Shown: positions 33,049 through 42,780 of the stretch, in pieces
Numbering within the stretch: the stretch's first letter is position 1
Layout: every line of letters begins with the position of its first letter
The notes under the pieces: generated by a model
The model's database searches: none
Told to the model about the DNA's origin: nothing
Seen by the model: the letters and a program-made list of their open reading frames with translations, nothing else
Program-made: the position numbers and the translations under genes
From: Rhodospirillum sp.
Lineage (GTDB): Bacteria > Pseudomonadota > Alphaproteobacteria > Dongiales > Dongiaceae
DNA: 64,000 nt
Reading direction: 5' to 3'
Assembly (NCBI GenBank): GCA_013822765.1
Contig: PNKY01000001.1
Location: 372,001-436,000 of the forward strand

Positions 33049-34260
33049 ATGATCGTTTCTTTGCCACCGCGCGGGCTCGGAGCCGCCGCGCTTGCCGCCG
33101 GGTTGTTGCTCGCCGGCTGCTCATCCAGCAGCGATGTGCCCCCCACGGTGGTCAGCACGCCGGAAGGCGGCACCCAGCAGAACACCGATACCGGATCAGG
33201 CGGCACGTTCCCCGATGTGAATACCACGCCGACCCAGCGCCCGACCTCGACAATCCAGGAGCTGAACCAGGCGCCGACCGGTTTGTCCGCCGCGCCGGGC
33301 GGCACGCAATATGGCGAAGCGCTGGTCGGCGGTCCGACCTCGACGGCTGAGCCGCCCCCGCCCCCGCCACCGCCGGAGCCGCCGCAGGAGGCGCTGGCGC
33401 CGATTCCGGAACCGGGCGTCCAGACGGATAGCTCGGACGTCGCGCCGACCGAGCCGTATCAGGCTCCGAGCGAGCCGGTCGAGGCGCCCCAGGTTGTGGA
33501 GCCGCAGCCGACCGAGCCGGTGGCAGAGCCGGCGCCGGTGGCCGAACCGGCCTACGAGGAGCCGCAAGGCGAAGGCACGACCATTCAGGGCAGCGCGAGC
33601 CAGGCAGAGCCGCAGCCCGAACCGGAGCCCGAACCCGCGCCGGTCGTCTCTGCACCAGAGCCATCGGAACCGGTGGCGGCCGTGCCGCAAGCAGAACCGT
33701 CGTACCCAGCGGTGCAGCCGGCGCCCGCAGCACCCCAACAAGCACAGCTGCCGGCGACTGCCTACGGGTCCAACCAGGCTGCCATGGCGCCCGAGGCCTA
33801 CGGCGTCAGCATCCCAGGGTCAAACACCGCACCATCTTACGGTGCAGCGCAGATCGCCGCCGGGCCCGCCATGCCGGCGCCGACGCAGCCGTACTACGGC
33901 GGCGAACCGGTCGGCCTGATCTATTTTCGCGAGGGCTCGTCCGACCTATCGTCGGACGATCGCGGCGTGCTCGAGCAGATCGCTCAGATTCAGCGCGCCT
34001 ATGGTGGCGTGGTGAATGTCGTCGGTCATGCCAGCGTGGGAGGCGCCAGCTCGGTGAACTACGCCCAGCATCAGGAGGCCAATCAGCGGATTTCCGAGGC
34101 GCGCGCCAACGCGGTGGCGCAGGAACTCATGAAACTCGGCGTGCCGCTGGGCGCCATCCGCGCCTCGGCGGCGGGTGATTCGCAGCCGCTTTACACGGAA
34201 GTGGCACCGACCGGCGAGGCAGGCAATCGCCGCGTCGAAGTCTATCTGAGCGCGTACTGA
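33049..34260 (+). CDS. OmpA-family lipoprotein with long Pro/Glu-rich linker
   Basis: A 403-residue protein. A lipoprotein signal ends in LLAGC at residues about 20-24, so it is anchored in a membrane. Residues about 40-260 are rich in Pro, Glu and Ala (runs such as PPPPPPPEPPQEALAPIPEP) and should be extended and flexible. The last 110 residues are an OmpA C-like peptidoglycan-binding domain: LIYFREGSSDLSSDDRGVLE, VVNVVGHASVGG, RISEARANAVAQELMKLGV, AGNRRVEVYLSAY. The linker could span the periplasm. ATG 33049 has GGGAGAGG upstream; an earlier in-frame start would place 18 residues before the lipobox signal. Confidence 0.87.
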   Translation: MIVSLPPRGLGAAALAAGLLLAGCSSSSDVPPTVVSTPEGGTQQNTDTGSGGTFPDVNTTPTQRPTSTIQELNQAPTGLSAAPGGTQYGEALVGGPTSTAEPPPPPPPPEPPQEALAPIPEPGVQTDSSDVAPTEPYQAPSEPVEAPQVVEPQPTEPVAEPAPVAEPAYEEPQGEGTTIQGSASQAEPQPEPEPEPAPVVSAPEPSEPVAAVPQAEPSYPAVQPAPAAPQQAQLPATAYGSNQAAMAPEAYGVSIPGSNTAPSYGAAQIAAGPAMPAPTQPYYGGEPVGLIYFREGSSDLSSDDRGVLEQIAQIQRAYGGVVNVVGHASVGGASSVNYAQHQEANQRISEARANAVAQELMKLGVPLGAIRASAAGDSQPLYTEVAPTGEAGNRRVEVYLSAY

Positions 34261-34272
34261 TCCAGGCCTATC

Positions 34273-35637
34273 ATGGAAGCAAAGGAAGGATCGGGCCACC
34301 GATCCGCGCCAGGCATGACGGCTAGCAAGGACACCGCGGGACGCGGCGACAATCGGCCGCTGCGCGTCGGCATCGCCGGCCTCGGCACGGTCGGCAGCGG
34401 CGTCGTGAAGCTGCTGGCCGAGAATGCCGAGATCCTGCGTCTGCATTGTCCGCGCGCGATCGAAGTGGTCGCCGTCTCGGCGCGCGACCAGGGCAAGGAC
34501 CGCGGCATTGATCTGCAGAACCTGCGCTGGACCGCGGATCCGCTGGCGCTGGTCGACGATCCGAGCGTCGACGTGATCGCGGAGATGATCGGCGGCGCCG
34601 ACGGCGTGGCGAAGGCGCTGGTCGAAAAGGCGATCGCCAAGGGCAAGCATGTCGTGACCGCCAACAAGGCGCTGCTGGCCCATCACGGCACGGAACTGGC
34701 GCGCGCCGCCGAGCGCGCCGGCGTCGCGCTGGCCTACGAGGCGGCGGTCGCCGGCGGCATCCCGGTGATCAAGGCGATGCGAGAGGGCCTGGCGGCCAAC
34801 CGAATCGAGCAGGTCTATGGCATCCTCAACGGCACCTGCAACTACATCCTGACCCAGATGCGCGAGACCGGGCGCGAGTTCGCCGACGTGCTCGCGGAAG
34901 CGCAGAAGCTCGGCTATGCCGAGGCGGATCCCAGCTTCGACGTCGACGGCGTCGATGCCGCGCACAAGCTCTCCATCCTCACCAGCGTCGCCTTCGGCTG
35001 CCAGATCGACTTCGGCGGCGTGCGCATCAGCGGCATCCGCAACGTCTCGGCCATGGACATCGCTTATGCCGACGAGCTCGGCTACCGCATCAAGCTGCTC
35101 GGCATCGCGCGCCTGACTCCGCACGGTGTCGAGCAGCGTGTGCATGCCTGCATGGTGCCGGTCGCGGCCGTCATCGCCAAGGTGGATGGCGTCTACAACG
35201 CGGTGGTCACCCACGGCAATTTCGTCGGCCAGAATGTCGTGATCGGTCGCGGCGCCGGGCAGGGCCCGACCGCTTCGGCGGTGGTCAGCGACCTCATGGA
35301 CATTGCGCGCGACCGCATCCTGCCGGCCTTCTCAGCGCCGGCCTCGAGCCTGAAGAAGCTGCCATCGGCGCCCGCCGGCAGCCATGTCGGGCCTTACTAT
35401 CTCCGCCTGATGGTGGTGGACCGCCCCGGCGTGATCGCCGACATCGCGGCGGCGATGCGGGACGAGGCCGTCTCGCTGGAGGCGATGATCCAGCGCGCCC
35501 GCGGCGACACCGTGCCGGTCGTGTTGACGACCCACGAAACCACCGAGGCCGCGATCGACCGGGTGGTGCGGCGTTTAGGCAGCATCAATTCGATTTTGGA
35601 ACCGCCGCACGTTCTGCCCATTGAACTGCTCGCGTGA
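34273..35637 (+). CDS. hom: Homoserine dehydrogenase
   Basis: A 454-residue monofunctional enzyme. NAD(P) binding: VGIAGLGTVGSGVVKLL. Catalytic and substrate segments: VVTANKALLAHHG, YEAAVAGGIPVIKAMREGL, GILNGTCNYILTQM, YAEADPSFDVDGVDAAHKL. The last 80 residues are an ACT domain (LRLMVVDRPGVIADIAAAM), which in this family gives threonine feedback control. It reduces aspartate semialdehyde to homoserine in the Thr/Met/Ile route. ATG 34273 gives 14 extra residues compared with ATG 34315, which is equally possible. It is followed co-directionally by glpX, a usual pairing in alphaproteobacteria. Confidence 0.95.
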   Translation: MEAKEGSGHRSAPGMTASKDTAGRGDNRPLRVGIAGLGTVGSGVVKLLAENAEILRLHCPRAIEVVAVSARDQGKDRGIDLQNLRWTADPLALVDDPSVDVIAEMIGGADGVAKALVEKAIAKGKHVVTANKALLAHHGTELARAAERAGVALAYEAAVAGGIPVIKAMREGLAANRIEQVYGILNGTCNYILTQMRETGREFADVLAEAQKLGYAEADPSFDVDGVDAAHKLSILTSVAFGCQIDFGGVRISGIRNVSAMDIAYADELGYRIKLLGIARLTPHGVEQRVHACMVPVAAVIAKVDGVYNAVVTHGNFVGQNVVIGRGAGQGPTASAVVSDLMDIARDRILPAFSAPASSLKKLPSAPAGSHVGPYYLRLMVVDRPGVIADIAAAMRDEAVSLEAMIQRARGDTVPVVLTTHETTEAAIDRVVRRLGSINSILEPPHVLPIELLA

Positions 35638-35680
35638 CGGCGTTCGGCGCTGCGCGCCGGAATGAACAGGGAGTGCACTC

Positions 35681-36634
35681 ATGGATCGAAATCTCGCCTT
35701 GGAAGTCGTGCGCGTGACCGAGGCGGCGGCGCTGGCCGCCTCGCGCCTGATGGGGCGCGGCGATGAGAAGGCCGCCGACCAGGCGGCGGTCGACGCCATG
35801 CGCTCCGCCCTAAACAGCCTTGCGATCGAAGGCACGGTGGTGATCGGCGAGGGCGAGCGCGACGAGGCGCCGATGCTCTATATCGGCGAGAAGGTCGGCG
35901 CCGGCGGACCCAAGATCGACATCGCCCTCGACCCGCTCGAAGGCACCACCATCACTGCCAAGGGCGGGCAAAACGCCCTCGCGGTCATCGCCATGGCGGA
36001 GCAGGGCGGCTTCCTGAACGCACCCGACACCTACATGGACAAAATCGCGGTCGGTCCGGGCCTGCCCGACAACGTCGTCGACCTCGACGCCGGGCCGGAA
36101 GAGAATCTGAAGCAGCTCGCCAGAGCCAAGCGCATGGAGATCGCCGACCTGGTGGCCTGCATCCTCGACCGCCCGCGGCATACCGAGCTGATCTCCCGCG
36201 TGCGCGCGTCCGGCGCGCGCATCATGCTGATCTCGGACGGCGACGTCTCCGGCGTCATCTCCACCGCCCGCCTGGGCAGCGGCGTCGACATCTATATGGG
36301 ATCGGGCGGCGCCCCGGAAGGCGTGCTGGCGGCGGCGGCGCTGCGCTGCATCGGCGGCCAGATGCAAGGCCGCCTGCTGTTCCGCAATGACGACGAGAAG
36401 GGGCGCGCCCGGCGCCTCGGCATCACCGACCTCAATCGCAAATACTCGATGATCGATCTCGCCAAGGGCGACGTCATGTTCGCCGCCACCGGCGTCACCG
36501 ACGGCGCGATGCTGAAAGGCGTCCGGCGCGGCGCCGATATCGCCACCACCCATTCCATGGTCATGCGCTCCAAGTCCGGCACCGTCCGGGTGGTCGAGGC
36601 GGAGCACAACTGGAAGATCAAGGCGAGCTTGTAG
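35681..36634 (+). CDS. glpX: Class II fructose-1,6-bisphosphatase
   Basis: A 317-residue GlpX. Family segments are VTEAAALAASRLMGRGDEKA, VVIGEGERDEAPMLYIGE (metal-binding Glu and Asp), ALDPLEGTTITAKGG, and LISDGDVSGVISTA. It hydrolyses fructose-1,6-bisphosphate in gluconeogenesis and may also act on sedoheptulose bisphosphate. A GGGAG site precedes the ATG. It sits between hom and recJ, co-directional with both and 43 bases after hom. Confidence 0.95.
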   Translation: MDRNLALEVVRVTEAAALAASRLMGRGDEKAADQAAVDAMRSALNSLAIEGTVVIGEGERDEAPMLYIGEKVGAGGPKIDIALDPLEGTTITAKGGQNALAVIAMAEQGGFLNAPDTYMDKIAVGPGLPDNVVDLDAGPEENLKQLARAKRMEIADLVACILDRPRHTELISRVRASGARIMLISDGDVSGVISTARLGSGVDIYMGSGGAPEGVLAAAALRCIGGQMQGRLLFRNDDEKGRARRLGITDLNRKYSMIDLAKGDVMFAATGVTDGAMLKGVRRGADIATTHSMVMRSKSGTVRVVEAEHNWKIKASL

Positions 36635-36665
36635 AATCACCCCGCATGGCGCTCTTCTGGCGCCA

Positions 36666-38450
36666 ATGACGGAAGCCCATCCTTATCTCGGCGTCAGCAA
36701 GTCGCTGTGCGGCCGTTTCTGGCTGGAGCGGCCGGGCGACGAGCGGCTCGGACTCGCCATATCGCAGCGCTGCCAGGTGCCGGAGATCATCGGCCGCATG
36801 CTGGCGGCGCGCGGCCAGTCGCTGGAGGGCGCGCCGGGCTTCCTGCAGCCGCGGCTGCGCGACCTGCTGACCGACCCCTCGGAACTCAAGGACATGGACC
36901 AGGCGGCCGAACGGCTGGCCGACGCGGTCGCGCGCGGCGAGCGCATCGCCATTTTCGGCGACTATGACGTGGACGGTGCGACCTCGGCCGCGCTGCTGTC
37001 CCGCTTCCTGCGCGCCGCCGGCGCGGAGGAGCCGCTGCTCTACGTGCCCGACCGCATGCGGGAAGGCTATGGACCGAACGCGGCCGCCTTCCATGCGTTG
37101 AAGGCCAAGGGCGCGGCCCTCGTCATCACGGTCGATTGCGGCATCACCTCTTTCGCTGCGTTGGACGAAGCCAAGGGCATCGGGCTCGACGTCATCGTCG
37201 CCGACCATCACGTCGCCGAGCCGGCGCTACCGGCCGCGTTCGCGGTGGTTAACCCGAACCGACTGGACGAGAGTTCCCCACATCGCACCCTCGCTGCCGT
37301 CGGAGTGGTGTTCCTAATGGTGATCGCGGCCAACCGCGTGCTGCGGCGGCGCGGCTGGTTTGGGCCGGCGCGGCTGGAGCCGGATCTCCTGCAGTGGCTG
37401 GACCTCGTGGCGCTGGGAACGGTGTGCGACGTGGTGCCGCTGGTCGGCTTGAACCGCGCCCTGGCGGCGCAGGGGCTGAAGGTGATGGCGCGGCGCAGCA
37501 ACCTCGGCCTCAAGACCTTGTGCGACGTGGCGCGCGTGACCGACCGGGTCGATGCCTTCCACGCCGCCTTCCTGCTGGGGCCGCGCGTGAATGCCGGTGG
37601 GCGCGTGGGGCAGTCGGATCTGGGCGCGCGGCTGCTGGCGACCGAGGATCCGGTGCTGGCCGGCGACCTCGCGCGCCAGCTCGACGTCTACAACAATGAG
37701 CGGCGTGTGCTCGAAACCGAGGTGCAGGAGGCGGCGACGCGCCAAGCCGAAGCGCAGGCGGCGGACAATCCGCATCTGCTGTTCCTCGCGGGGCGAGGTT
37801 GGCATCCAGGTGTGATCGGAATCGTCGCCGGGCGCCTCAAGGAGCGCTATCAGCGCCCGGTCTGCGTCATCGCGCTGGAGAATGGCGTGGGCAAGGCGTC
37901 GGGCCGCTCGGTCGCGGGGTTGCACCTGGGGCAGGCCGTCATCGCGGCGCGCGAGGCGGGCCTTGTGCTGAAGGGCGGCGGCCATGCGATGGCGGCCGGC
38001 TTCGAAGCCAGAGAAGAGCAGCTCGGCGCGCTGCAGGCCTTCATCGCCGCGCGCTTCAAGGACGATCTCGACGGCACGCCGCTGATGCCGACCTTGCTGG
38101 TCGACGGCGCGTTGCAGGCGCGGGCGGCCTCGCCGGACCTGATCGCAACCCTCGAAAGCCTCGCGCCGTTCGGCGCGGGCAACGCCGAACCGCGCTTCGT
38201 CTTCCCCGCACAGCGTGTGGCGATGGCCGATATCGTCGGCACCGACCACGTGCGTTGCGTGCTGACCGGCCCTGACGGCGGCCGTCTCAAGGCGATCGCA
38301 TTCCGCGTCGCCAACGAGGACTTGGGCCGCGCGCTGCTCGGCAGCCGCGGCGCCGCGCTTCATGTCGCAGGCCGGCTGAAACTCGACAGCTGGCAAGGCC
38401 GCGACCAGGTGCAAATCCAGATCGAAGATGCGGCATTTGCCGCCGGCTGA
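36666..38450 (+). CDS. recJ: Single-strand-specific 5'-3' exonuclease RecJ
   Basis: A 594-residue RecJ. DHH-domain motifs: IFGDYDVDGATSAALL (motif I), VITVDCGITSF, and VADHHVAEPALP (the DHH motif). The DHHA1 domain shows GRGWHPGVIGIVAGRLKERY and LKGGGHAMAAGFEA. A C-terminal OB-like domain ends the protein (VGTDHVRCVLTGPDGGRLKA). It degrades single-stranded DNA from 5' ends in recombination and mismatch repair. It is the last gene before tRNA-Glu. Confidence 0.95.
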   Translation: MTEAHPYLGVSKSLCGRFWLERPGDERLGLAISQRCQVPEIIGRMLAARGQSLEGAPGFLQPRLRDLLTDPSELKDMDQAAERLADAVARGERIAIFGDYDVDGATSAALLSRFLRAAGAEEPLLYVPDRMREGYGPNAAAFHALKAKGAALVITVDCGITSFAALDEAKGIGLDVIVADHHVAEPALPAAFAVVNPNRLDESSPHRTLAAVGVVFLMVIAANRVLRRRGWFGPARLEPDLLQWLDLVALGTVCDVVPLVGLNRALAAQGLKVMARRSNLGLKTLCDVARVTDRVDAFHAAFLLGPRVNAGGRVGQSDLGARLLATEDPVLAGDLARQLDVYNNERRVLETEVQEAATRQAEAQAADNPHLLFLAGRGWHPGVIGIVAGRLKERYQRPVCVIALENGVGKASGRSVAGLHLGQAVIAAREAGLVLKGGGHAMAAGFEAREEQLGALQAFIAARFKDDLDGTPLMPTLLVDGALQARAASPDLIATLESLAPFGAGNAEPRFVFPAQRVAMADIVGTDHVRCVLTGPDGGRLKAIAFRVANEDLGRALLGSRGAALHVAGRLKLDSWQGRDQVQIQIEDAAFAAG

Positions 38451-38561
38451 GCTTGCGGCTTGAATAATTCAGCCATTTCAATATATTAGTCGTGGTTGAT
38501 CTGGACCAGCAAAGCAGATAAACAAGCCGCGCCGAAAAGTTCGGCTTGTAGCCTCTTATGC

Positions 38562-38637
38562 GTCCCCATCGTCTAGAGGCCCAGGACATCACCCTTTCAC
38601 GGTGAAGACACGGGTTCGAATCCCGTTGGGGACGCCA
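38562..38637 (+). tRNA. tRNA-Glu (anticodon TTC)
   Basis: A complete 76-base cloverleaf with an encoded CCA end. The acceptor stem is GTCCCCA paired with TGGGGAC, with discriminator G at 38634 and CCA at 38635-38637. The anticodon stem is TCACC/GGTGA around the loop CTTTCAC, giving anticodon TTC. The T arm is CGGGTTCGAATCCCG. All arms pair without mismatch. It reads GAA and GAG glutamate codons. Confidence 0.97.
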
Positions 38638-39495
38638 ACCACCGAAAATCTCAACGTCGCTGTCAGTGGTCGCGCCAGAAGGCTGCCACAATTGGGCGCT
38701 GCCACAATTGCCGTCAGCACAATTTGCCGACCGCGGCCGCGTCGTCAGGCGCCATGTCGTCACGTTCGAGGCATCACGCGCGCACGGTCTTGCGCAGGCA
38801 TTCGCACTAACCATTTGGATAGAGAGAGGCCGCATTCACGCGCACGAGCGGCGCGTTTGCATCAAAGCGCAGCGTTGCCATGCGCACACACGTCACGATG
38901 AACGACGGGTGATCCGATGAATCGAAACAGTTTTTTCTCTCACGCAGTCGTGTTGAGCGTTACACTTCCATTGAGGCCGAGTCGGGTTAGTATTTGTTAA
39001 CCGTAATTGTGGATACTGACTTGGCCTGGAAGAGCGCACAGTTGACTGATGCTAGACCGTAGTGCGGCCCCCGGAACCCAGGTCACCGGGACGTGTTGTT
39101 GGGTCGGAGCGTGTTGCATGTGCCCCGTAGAGACACAGCGAATTGCAGAGATGTTCGAGATCGGCTCGCGTGCGGGCCGGGCTTGCGACGCGACGACCGG
39201 TTGCGCAGCGGTTCGAGGGTGCTCCAGCGATGTTGGCGTTGTTTCATCGCGGCGGCGGTCTAGCGACCGCCAGTAGGACCGGACTTCGTCGTTCGGGGGC
39301 TACCGAACGCCCGTCTCGACTGTACTCAAAATTTGACGCCGCATTTCGCAGCGCAATGAACCGTGCGCGCGCCGTCCCGCTCTCGACATTCGATGCCAGA
39401 TTCGATCCCAGCCCCTTACCACGAACGACTCATGCAGGCGCCGCTGGCCTCGCATTTGCATGCACGCCATCACGCCATCACATCCCAGGTGCGCA
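38638..39495. other. 858-base region without a recognisable gene
   Basis: Short open frames exist on both strands, but none has plausible composition, a good start site or a familiar domain. The first part holds a 13-base direct repeat (38682-38710). 38925-39060 is clearly richer in A and T than the rest and includes a T6 run at 38931 or so and GTTAAC; it may hold promoters. The end carries the leader of prkA. No integrase or copy of the tRNA 3' end was seen here. A small RNA cannot be excluded. Confidence 0.5.
38682..38710 (+). repeat. 13-base direct repeat GCTGCCACAATTG, two copies
   Basis: Identical copies start at 38682 and 38698, 16 bases apart, in the region after tRNA-Glu. A shorter related CACAATTTG follows at about 38718. 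The meaning is unknown. Confidence 0.6.
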
Positions 39496-41442
39496 ATGAA
39501 CCACCAATCCGACGTCTTCGATCTCTACACCAATTTGTTCGAGAGCCGCAGGCAGACGGAGTTTTCGCTCCGCGAATACCTGATGCTCTGCCGTGAGGAT
39601 CCGACCACCTACGCTACCGCCGCCGAGCGCATGGTGGCGGCGATCGGCGAGCCGGTCGTGATCGACACCTCCCAGGATGCCCGCTTTGGCCGCATCTTCA
39701 TGAACCGCTCCATCAAGCAGTATCCGGCCTTCTCCGATTTCTACGGCATGGAGGAGACGATCGAGCGCATCGTCGGCTTCTTCAAGCACGCGGCGCAGGG
39801 CCTCGAGGAGCGCAAGCAGATCATCTACCTGCTGGGCCCGGTCGGCGGCGGCAAGTCATCGCTCGCCGAGCGGCTGAAGGCGCTGATGGAAAAGCTGCCG
39901 ATCTACGTGCTCAAGGCCGGCGACCAAGTGAGCCCGGTTTACGAATCCCCGCTCGGCCTGTTCGACCCCGACCGCATGGGCAACGTGCTGCAGGACAAAT
40001 ACAACATCCCGCGCCGGTATTTGCATGGCCTGATGTCGCCCTGGGCGGTGAAGCGGGTCGGCGAGTTCGACGGCGACATCTCCAAGTTCACGGTGGTGAA
40101 GCTCTACCCGTCCAAGCTGAAGCAGGTCGGCATCGCCAAGGCCGAGCCGGGCGACGAGAACAACCAGGACATTTCGTCCCTGGTCGGCAAGGTCGACATC
40201 CGCAAGCTGGAGTTCTTCAGCCAGAACGATCCTGACGCTTATTCGTACAGCGGTGCCCTCAATCTGACCACTCAGGGCCTGCTCGAGTTCGTCGAGATGT
40301 TCAAGGCGCCGATCAAGATGCTGCATCCGCTCCTGACCTCGACCCAGGAGAACAACTACGTCGGCACCGAGAGCGTGGGCGCGATCCCTTATCAGGGCAT
40401 CGTGCTGGCGCACTCCAACGAAGCGGAATGGCAGAGCTTCAAGAACAACAAGAACAACGAGGCCTTCATCGACCGCATCTGCGTGGTGAAGGTGCCTTAT
40501 TGCCTGCGCGCGAACGAAGAGGCGCAGATCTACAAGAAGCTGGTGCAGACCAGCGACCTCACCATGGCGCCGTGCGCGCCCGGCACCCTGGAGATGCTCT
40601 CGCAGTTCTGCGTGCTGTCGCGCCTCAAGGAGCACGAGAATTCGAACCTGTTCTCCAAGATGCGGGTCTATAACGGCGAGAACCTGAAGGACGTCGACCC
40701 CAAGGCCAAGTCGATGCAGGAATACCGCGACGTCGCGGGCGTCGACGAAGGCATGAACGGCGTCTCCACCCGCTTCGCCTTCAAGGTGCTGTCGGAGACC
40801 TACAACTTCGACATCGAGGAAGTGGCCGCCGACCCCGTGCACCTGATGTATGTGTTGGAGCAGGCGATCAAGCGCGAGCAGTATCCGGACGCGACCGAGA
40901 AGCAGTATATCGACTTCATCAAGAGCGAGCTGGCGCAGCGTTACGCCGAGTTCATCGGCAACGAGATCCAGAAGGCGTACCTGGAGAGCTACGGCGACTA
41001 CGGCCAGAACCTGTTCGACCGCTACGTCGCCTATGCCGACGCCTGGGTCGAGGACCAGGATTTCAAGGACCCCGATACCGGCCAGCTGTTCGATCGCAAG
41101 ATGCTGGACCAGGAGCTCTCGAAGATCGAGAAACCGGCTGGCATCGCCAATCCGAAGGACTTCCGCTTCGAGGTGGTGAAGTTCGCCCTGCGCGCCCGCG
41201 CCGCCAATGCCGGCAAGAATCCCTCCTGGACCAGCTATGAGAAGATCCGCGAGGTGATCGAGAAACGCATGTTCTCGCAGGTCGAGGACCTGCTGCCGGT
41301 CATCAGCTTCTCCACCAAGGGCGACAAGGACACCGAAAAGAAGCACACGGACTTCGTCGCGCGCATGGTCAGCCGCAACTACACCGCCCGGCAGACCCGC
41401 CGCCTGGTCGAGTGGTATATGCGGGTGAACAAGGCCGGTTGA
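39496..41442 (+). CDS. prkA: PrkA-family serine protein kinase
   Basis: A 648-residue PrkA. The AAA-like N-terminal part has the P loop GPVGGGKSSLAERL near residue 115 and conserved FSDFYGMEETIERIVGFFKH before it. Later segments include SPLGLF, TSTQENNYVGTESVGAIPYQ and VVKVPYCLRANEEAQIYKKL, and the C-terminal PrkA domain has PDATEKQYIDFIKSELAQRY. In enterobacteria the homologue YeaG is a stress and starvation kinase made with YeaH. ATG 39496 has AGGTG upstream and matches the usual N-terminus. It is followed 27 bases later by the yeaH-like gene. Confidence 0.94.
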   Translation: MNHQSDVFDLYTNLFESRRQTEFSLREYLMLCREDPTTYATAAERMVAAIGEPVVIDTSQDARFGRIFMNRSIKQYPAFSDFYGMEETIERIVGFFKHAAQGLEERKQIIYLLGPVGGGKSSLAERLKALMEKLPIYVLKAGDQVSPVYESPLGLFDPDRMGNVLQDKYNIPRRYLHGLMSPWAVKRVGEFDGDISKFTVVKLYPSKLKQVGIAKAEPGDENNQDISSLVGKVDIRKLEFFSQNDPDAYSYSGALNLTTQGLLEFVEMFKAPIKMLHPLLTSTQENNYVGTESVGAIPYQGIVLAHSNEAEWQSFKNNKNNEAFIDRICVVKVPYCLRANEEAQIYKKLVQTSDLTMAPCAPGTLEMLSQFCVLSRLKEHENSNLFSKMRVYNGENLKDVDPKAKSMQEYRDVAGVDEGMNGVSTRFAFKVLSETYNFDIEEVAADPVHLMYVLEQAIKREQYPDATEKQYIDFIKSELAQRYAEFIGNEIQKAYLESYGDYGQNLFDRYVAYADAWVEDQDFKDPDTGQLFDRKMLDQELSKIEKPAGIANPKDFRFEVVKFALRARAANAGKNPSWTSYEKIREVIEKRMFSQVEDLLPVISFSTKGDKDTEKKHTDFVARMVSRNYTARQTRRLVEWYMRVNKAG

Positions 41443-41469
41443 GCGTAGGGGTCCGCCGAGGGAGAGCGC

Positions 41470-42780
41470 ATGAACATCGTCGACCGGCGGCTGAACCCGA
41501 AAGGCAGAAGTCATACCAACCGGCAGCGCTTCATCCGGATGGTGCGGGAGAACATCAAGGAAGCGGTGGTCCGCTCGATCAAGGAGCGGGCACTGGGGGA
41601 TGTCGACACCAAGGAAGTCGTCAACATCCCGCGCAAGCGGATCCAGGAGCCGCGCTTCCACCACTCCAACCAGGGCGGCAACCGCGAGCACGTCCACCCC
41701 GGCAACAAGGAGTTCGTCGCCGGCGACCAGCTGCCCAAGCCGGAAGGCGGTGGCGGCGGCGGGCGCAGCAAGGAAGGCAGCCCGGACGGCGAGGGCGAGG
41801 ACGATTTCCGCTTCACCCTGACCCGCGACGAATATCTCGACATCCTGTTCGACGAACTGGAGCTGCCGGACCTCGTCAAGACCTACCTCAAGGAAACCGT
41901 CGCCTACCAGACGACGCGCGCCGGTTTTACCGCCAGCGGGTCGCCGCGCAACATCAATCTGGTGCGCACCATGCGGCACAGCCTGGCGCGGCGCATCTCA
42001 TTGCACCGGCCGACCCTCGATGAGATGTCGATGGTCCTCAAGGGCATCGCCGAGCTGGAAGCGAAGGACCCGCGCACTGAAGCCGAAGAGAAGAAGCTGA
42101 GTGAGCTGCGCATCGTGCAGAACCAGCTCGAACGGCGGATGAAGCGCATCGCCTTCATCGACCCGGTGGACCTGCGCTTCAACCGCTATGAGCCGACGCC
42201 GAAGCCGAACGCGCGCGCTGTGATGTTCTGCCTGATGGACGTATCCGGCTCCATGAGCGAATACATGAAGGACCTCGCCAAGCGGTTCTTCCTGCTGCTG
42301 CACCTGTTCCTGTCACGCAAATACGACCACGTCGACGTGGTCTTCATCCGCCACACCTCGGAAGCCAGGGAGGTGGACGAGGAGACGTTCTTCCGCTCGG
42401 CGGAGACCGGCGGCACGGTGGTGTCGAGCGCCCTCGCTGAGATGCAGCGCATCATCGAGGAGCGCTATCCGACCGACGCCTGGAACATCTATGCGGCGCA
42501 GGCCTCGGACGGCGACAACTATCCCAGCGACAGCGAGACCTGCACGCGTATCCTGCGCGACGAACTGCTGCCATTGTGCCAGTACTACGCCTACATCGAA
42601 GTGGTGGACGAGCGCGAGGCCGGCATGTTCCGTTCCGAAGGCAACGCCAGCCTGCTGTGGCGCGACTACAAGACGGTGGCCGACGTCACGCTGAATTTCG
42701 TCATGAAGCGGGTGTTCTCCAAGTCGGACATCTTCCCCGTCTTCCATCAATTGTTCGCCAAGAACCAGAAGGTTGCGTGA
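41470..42780 (+). CDS. yeaH: YeaH/YhbH family protein (DUF444)
   Basis: A 436-residue DUF444 protein. It begins MNIVDRRLNPKGRSHTNRQR, which is nearly diagnostic. A basic and Gly-rich region at about 60-105 is followed by a von Willebrand-A-like domain with the MIDAS-type motif LMDVSGSMSEYMKDLAKRFF and, later, QASDGDNYPSDSETC. It has no known enzyme activity; it acts with PrkA and the SpoVR-like protein in stationary-phase or stress response. Its stop shares bases with the next start (TGATG), so the genes are coupled. Confidence 0.93.
   Translation: MNIVDRRLNPKGRSHTNRQRFIRMVRENIKEAVVRSIKERALGDVDTKEVVNIPRKRIQEPRFHHSNQGGNREHVHPGNKEFVAGDQLPKPEGGGGGGRSKEGSPDGEGEDDFRFTLTRDEYLDILFDELELPDLVKTYLKETVAYQTTRAGFTASGSPRNINLVRTMRHSLARRISLHRPTLDEMSMVLKGIAELEAKDPRTEAEEKKLSELRIVQNQLERRMKRIAFIDPVDLRFNRYEPTPKPNARAVMFCLMDVSGSMSEYMKDLAKRFFLLLHLFLSRKYDHVDVVFIRHTSEAREVDEETFFRSAETGGTVVSSALAEMQRIIEERYPTDAWNIYAAQASDGDNYPSDSETCTRILRDELLPLCQYYAYIEVVDEREAGMFRSEGNASLLWRDYKTVADVTLNFVMKRVFSKSDIFPVFHQLFAKNQKVA

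Noticed and set aside
38602..38920. Arg-rich open frames after the tRNA
   Set aside because: One starts inside the tRNA, composition is unlike real proteins of this genome, and no domain or ribosome site supports them.
38562..39495. Integration site for a mobile element at tRNA-Glu
   Set aside because: No integrase, no second copy of the tRNA 3' end and no change in gene type after it were seen within the window.
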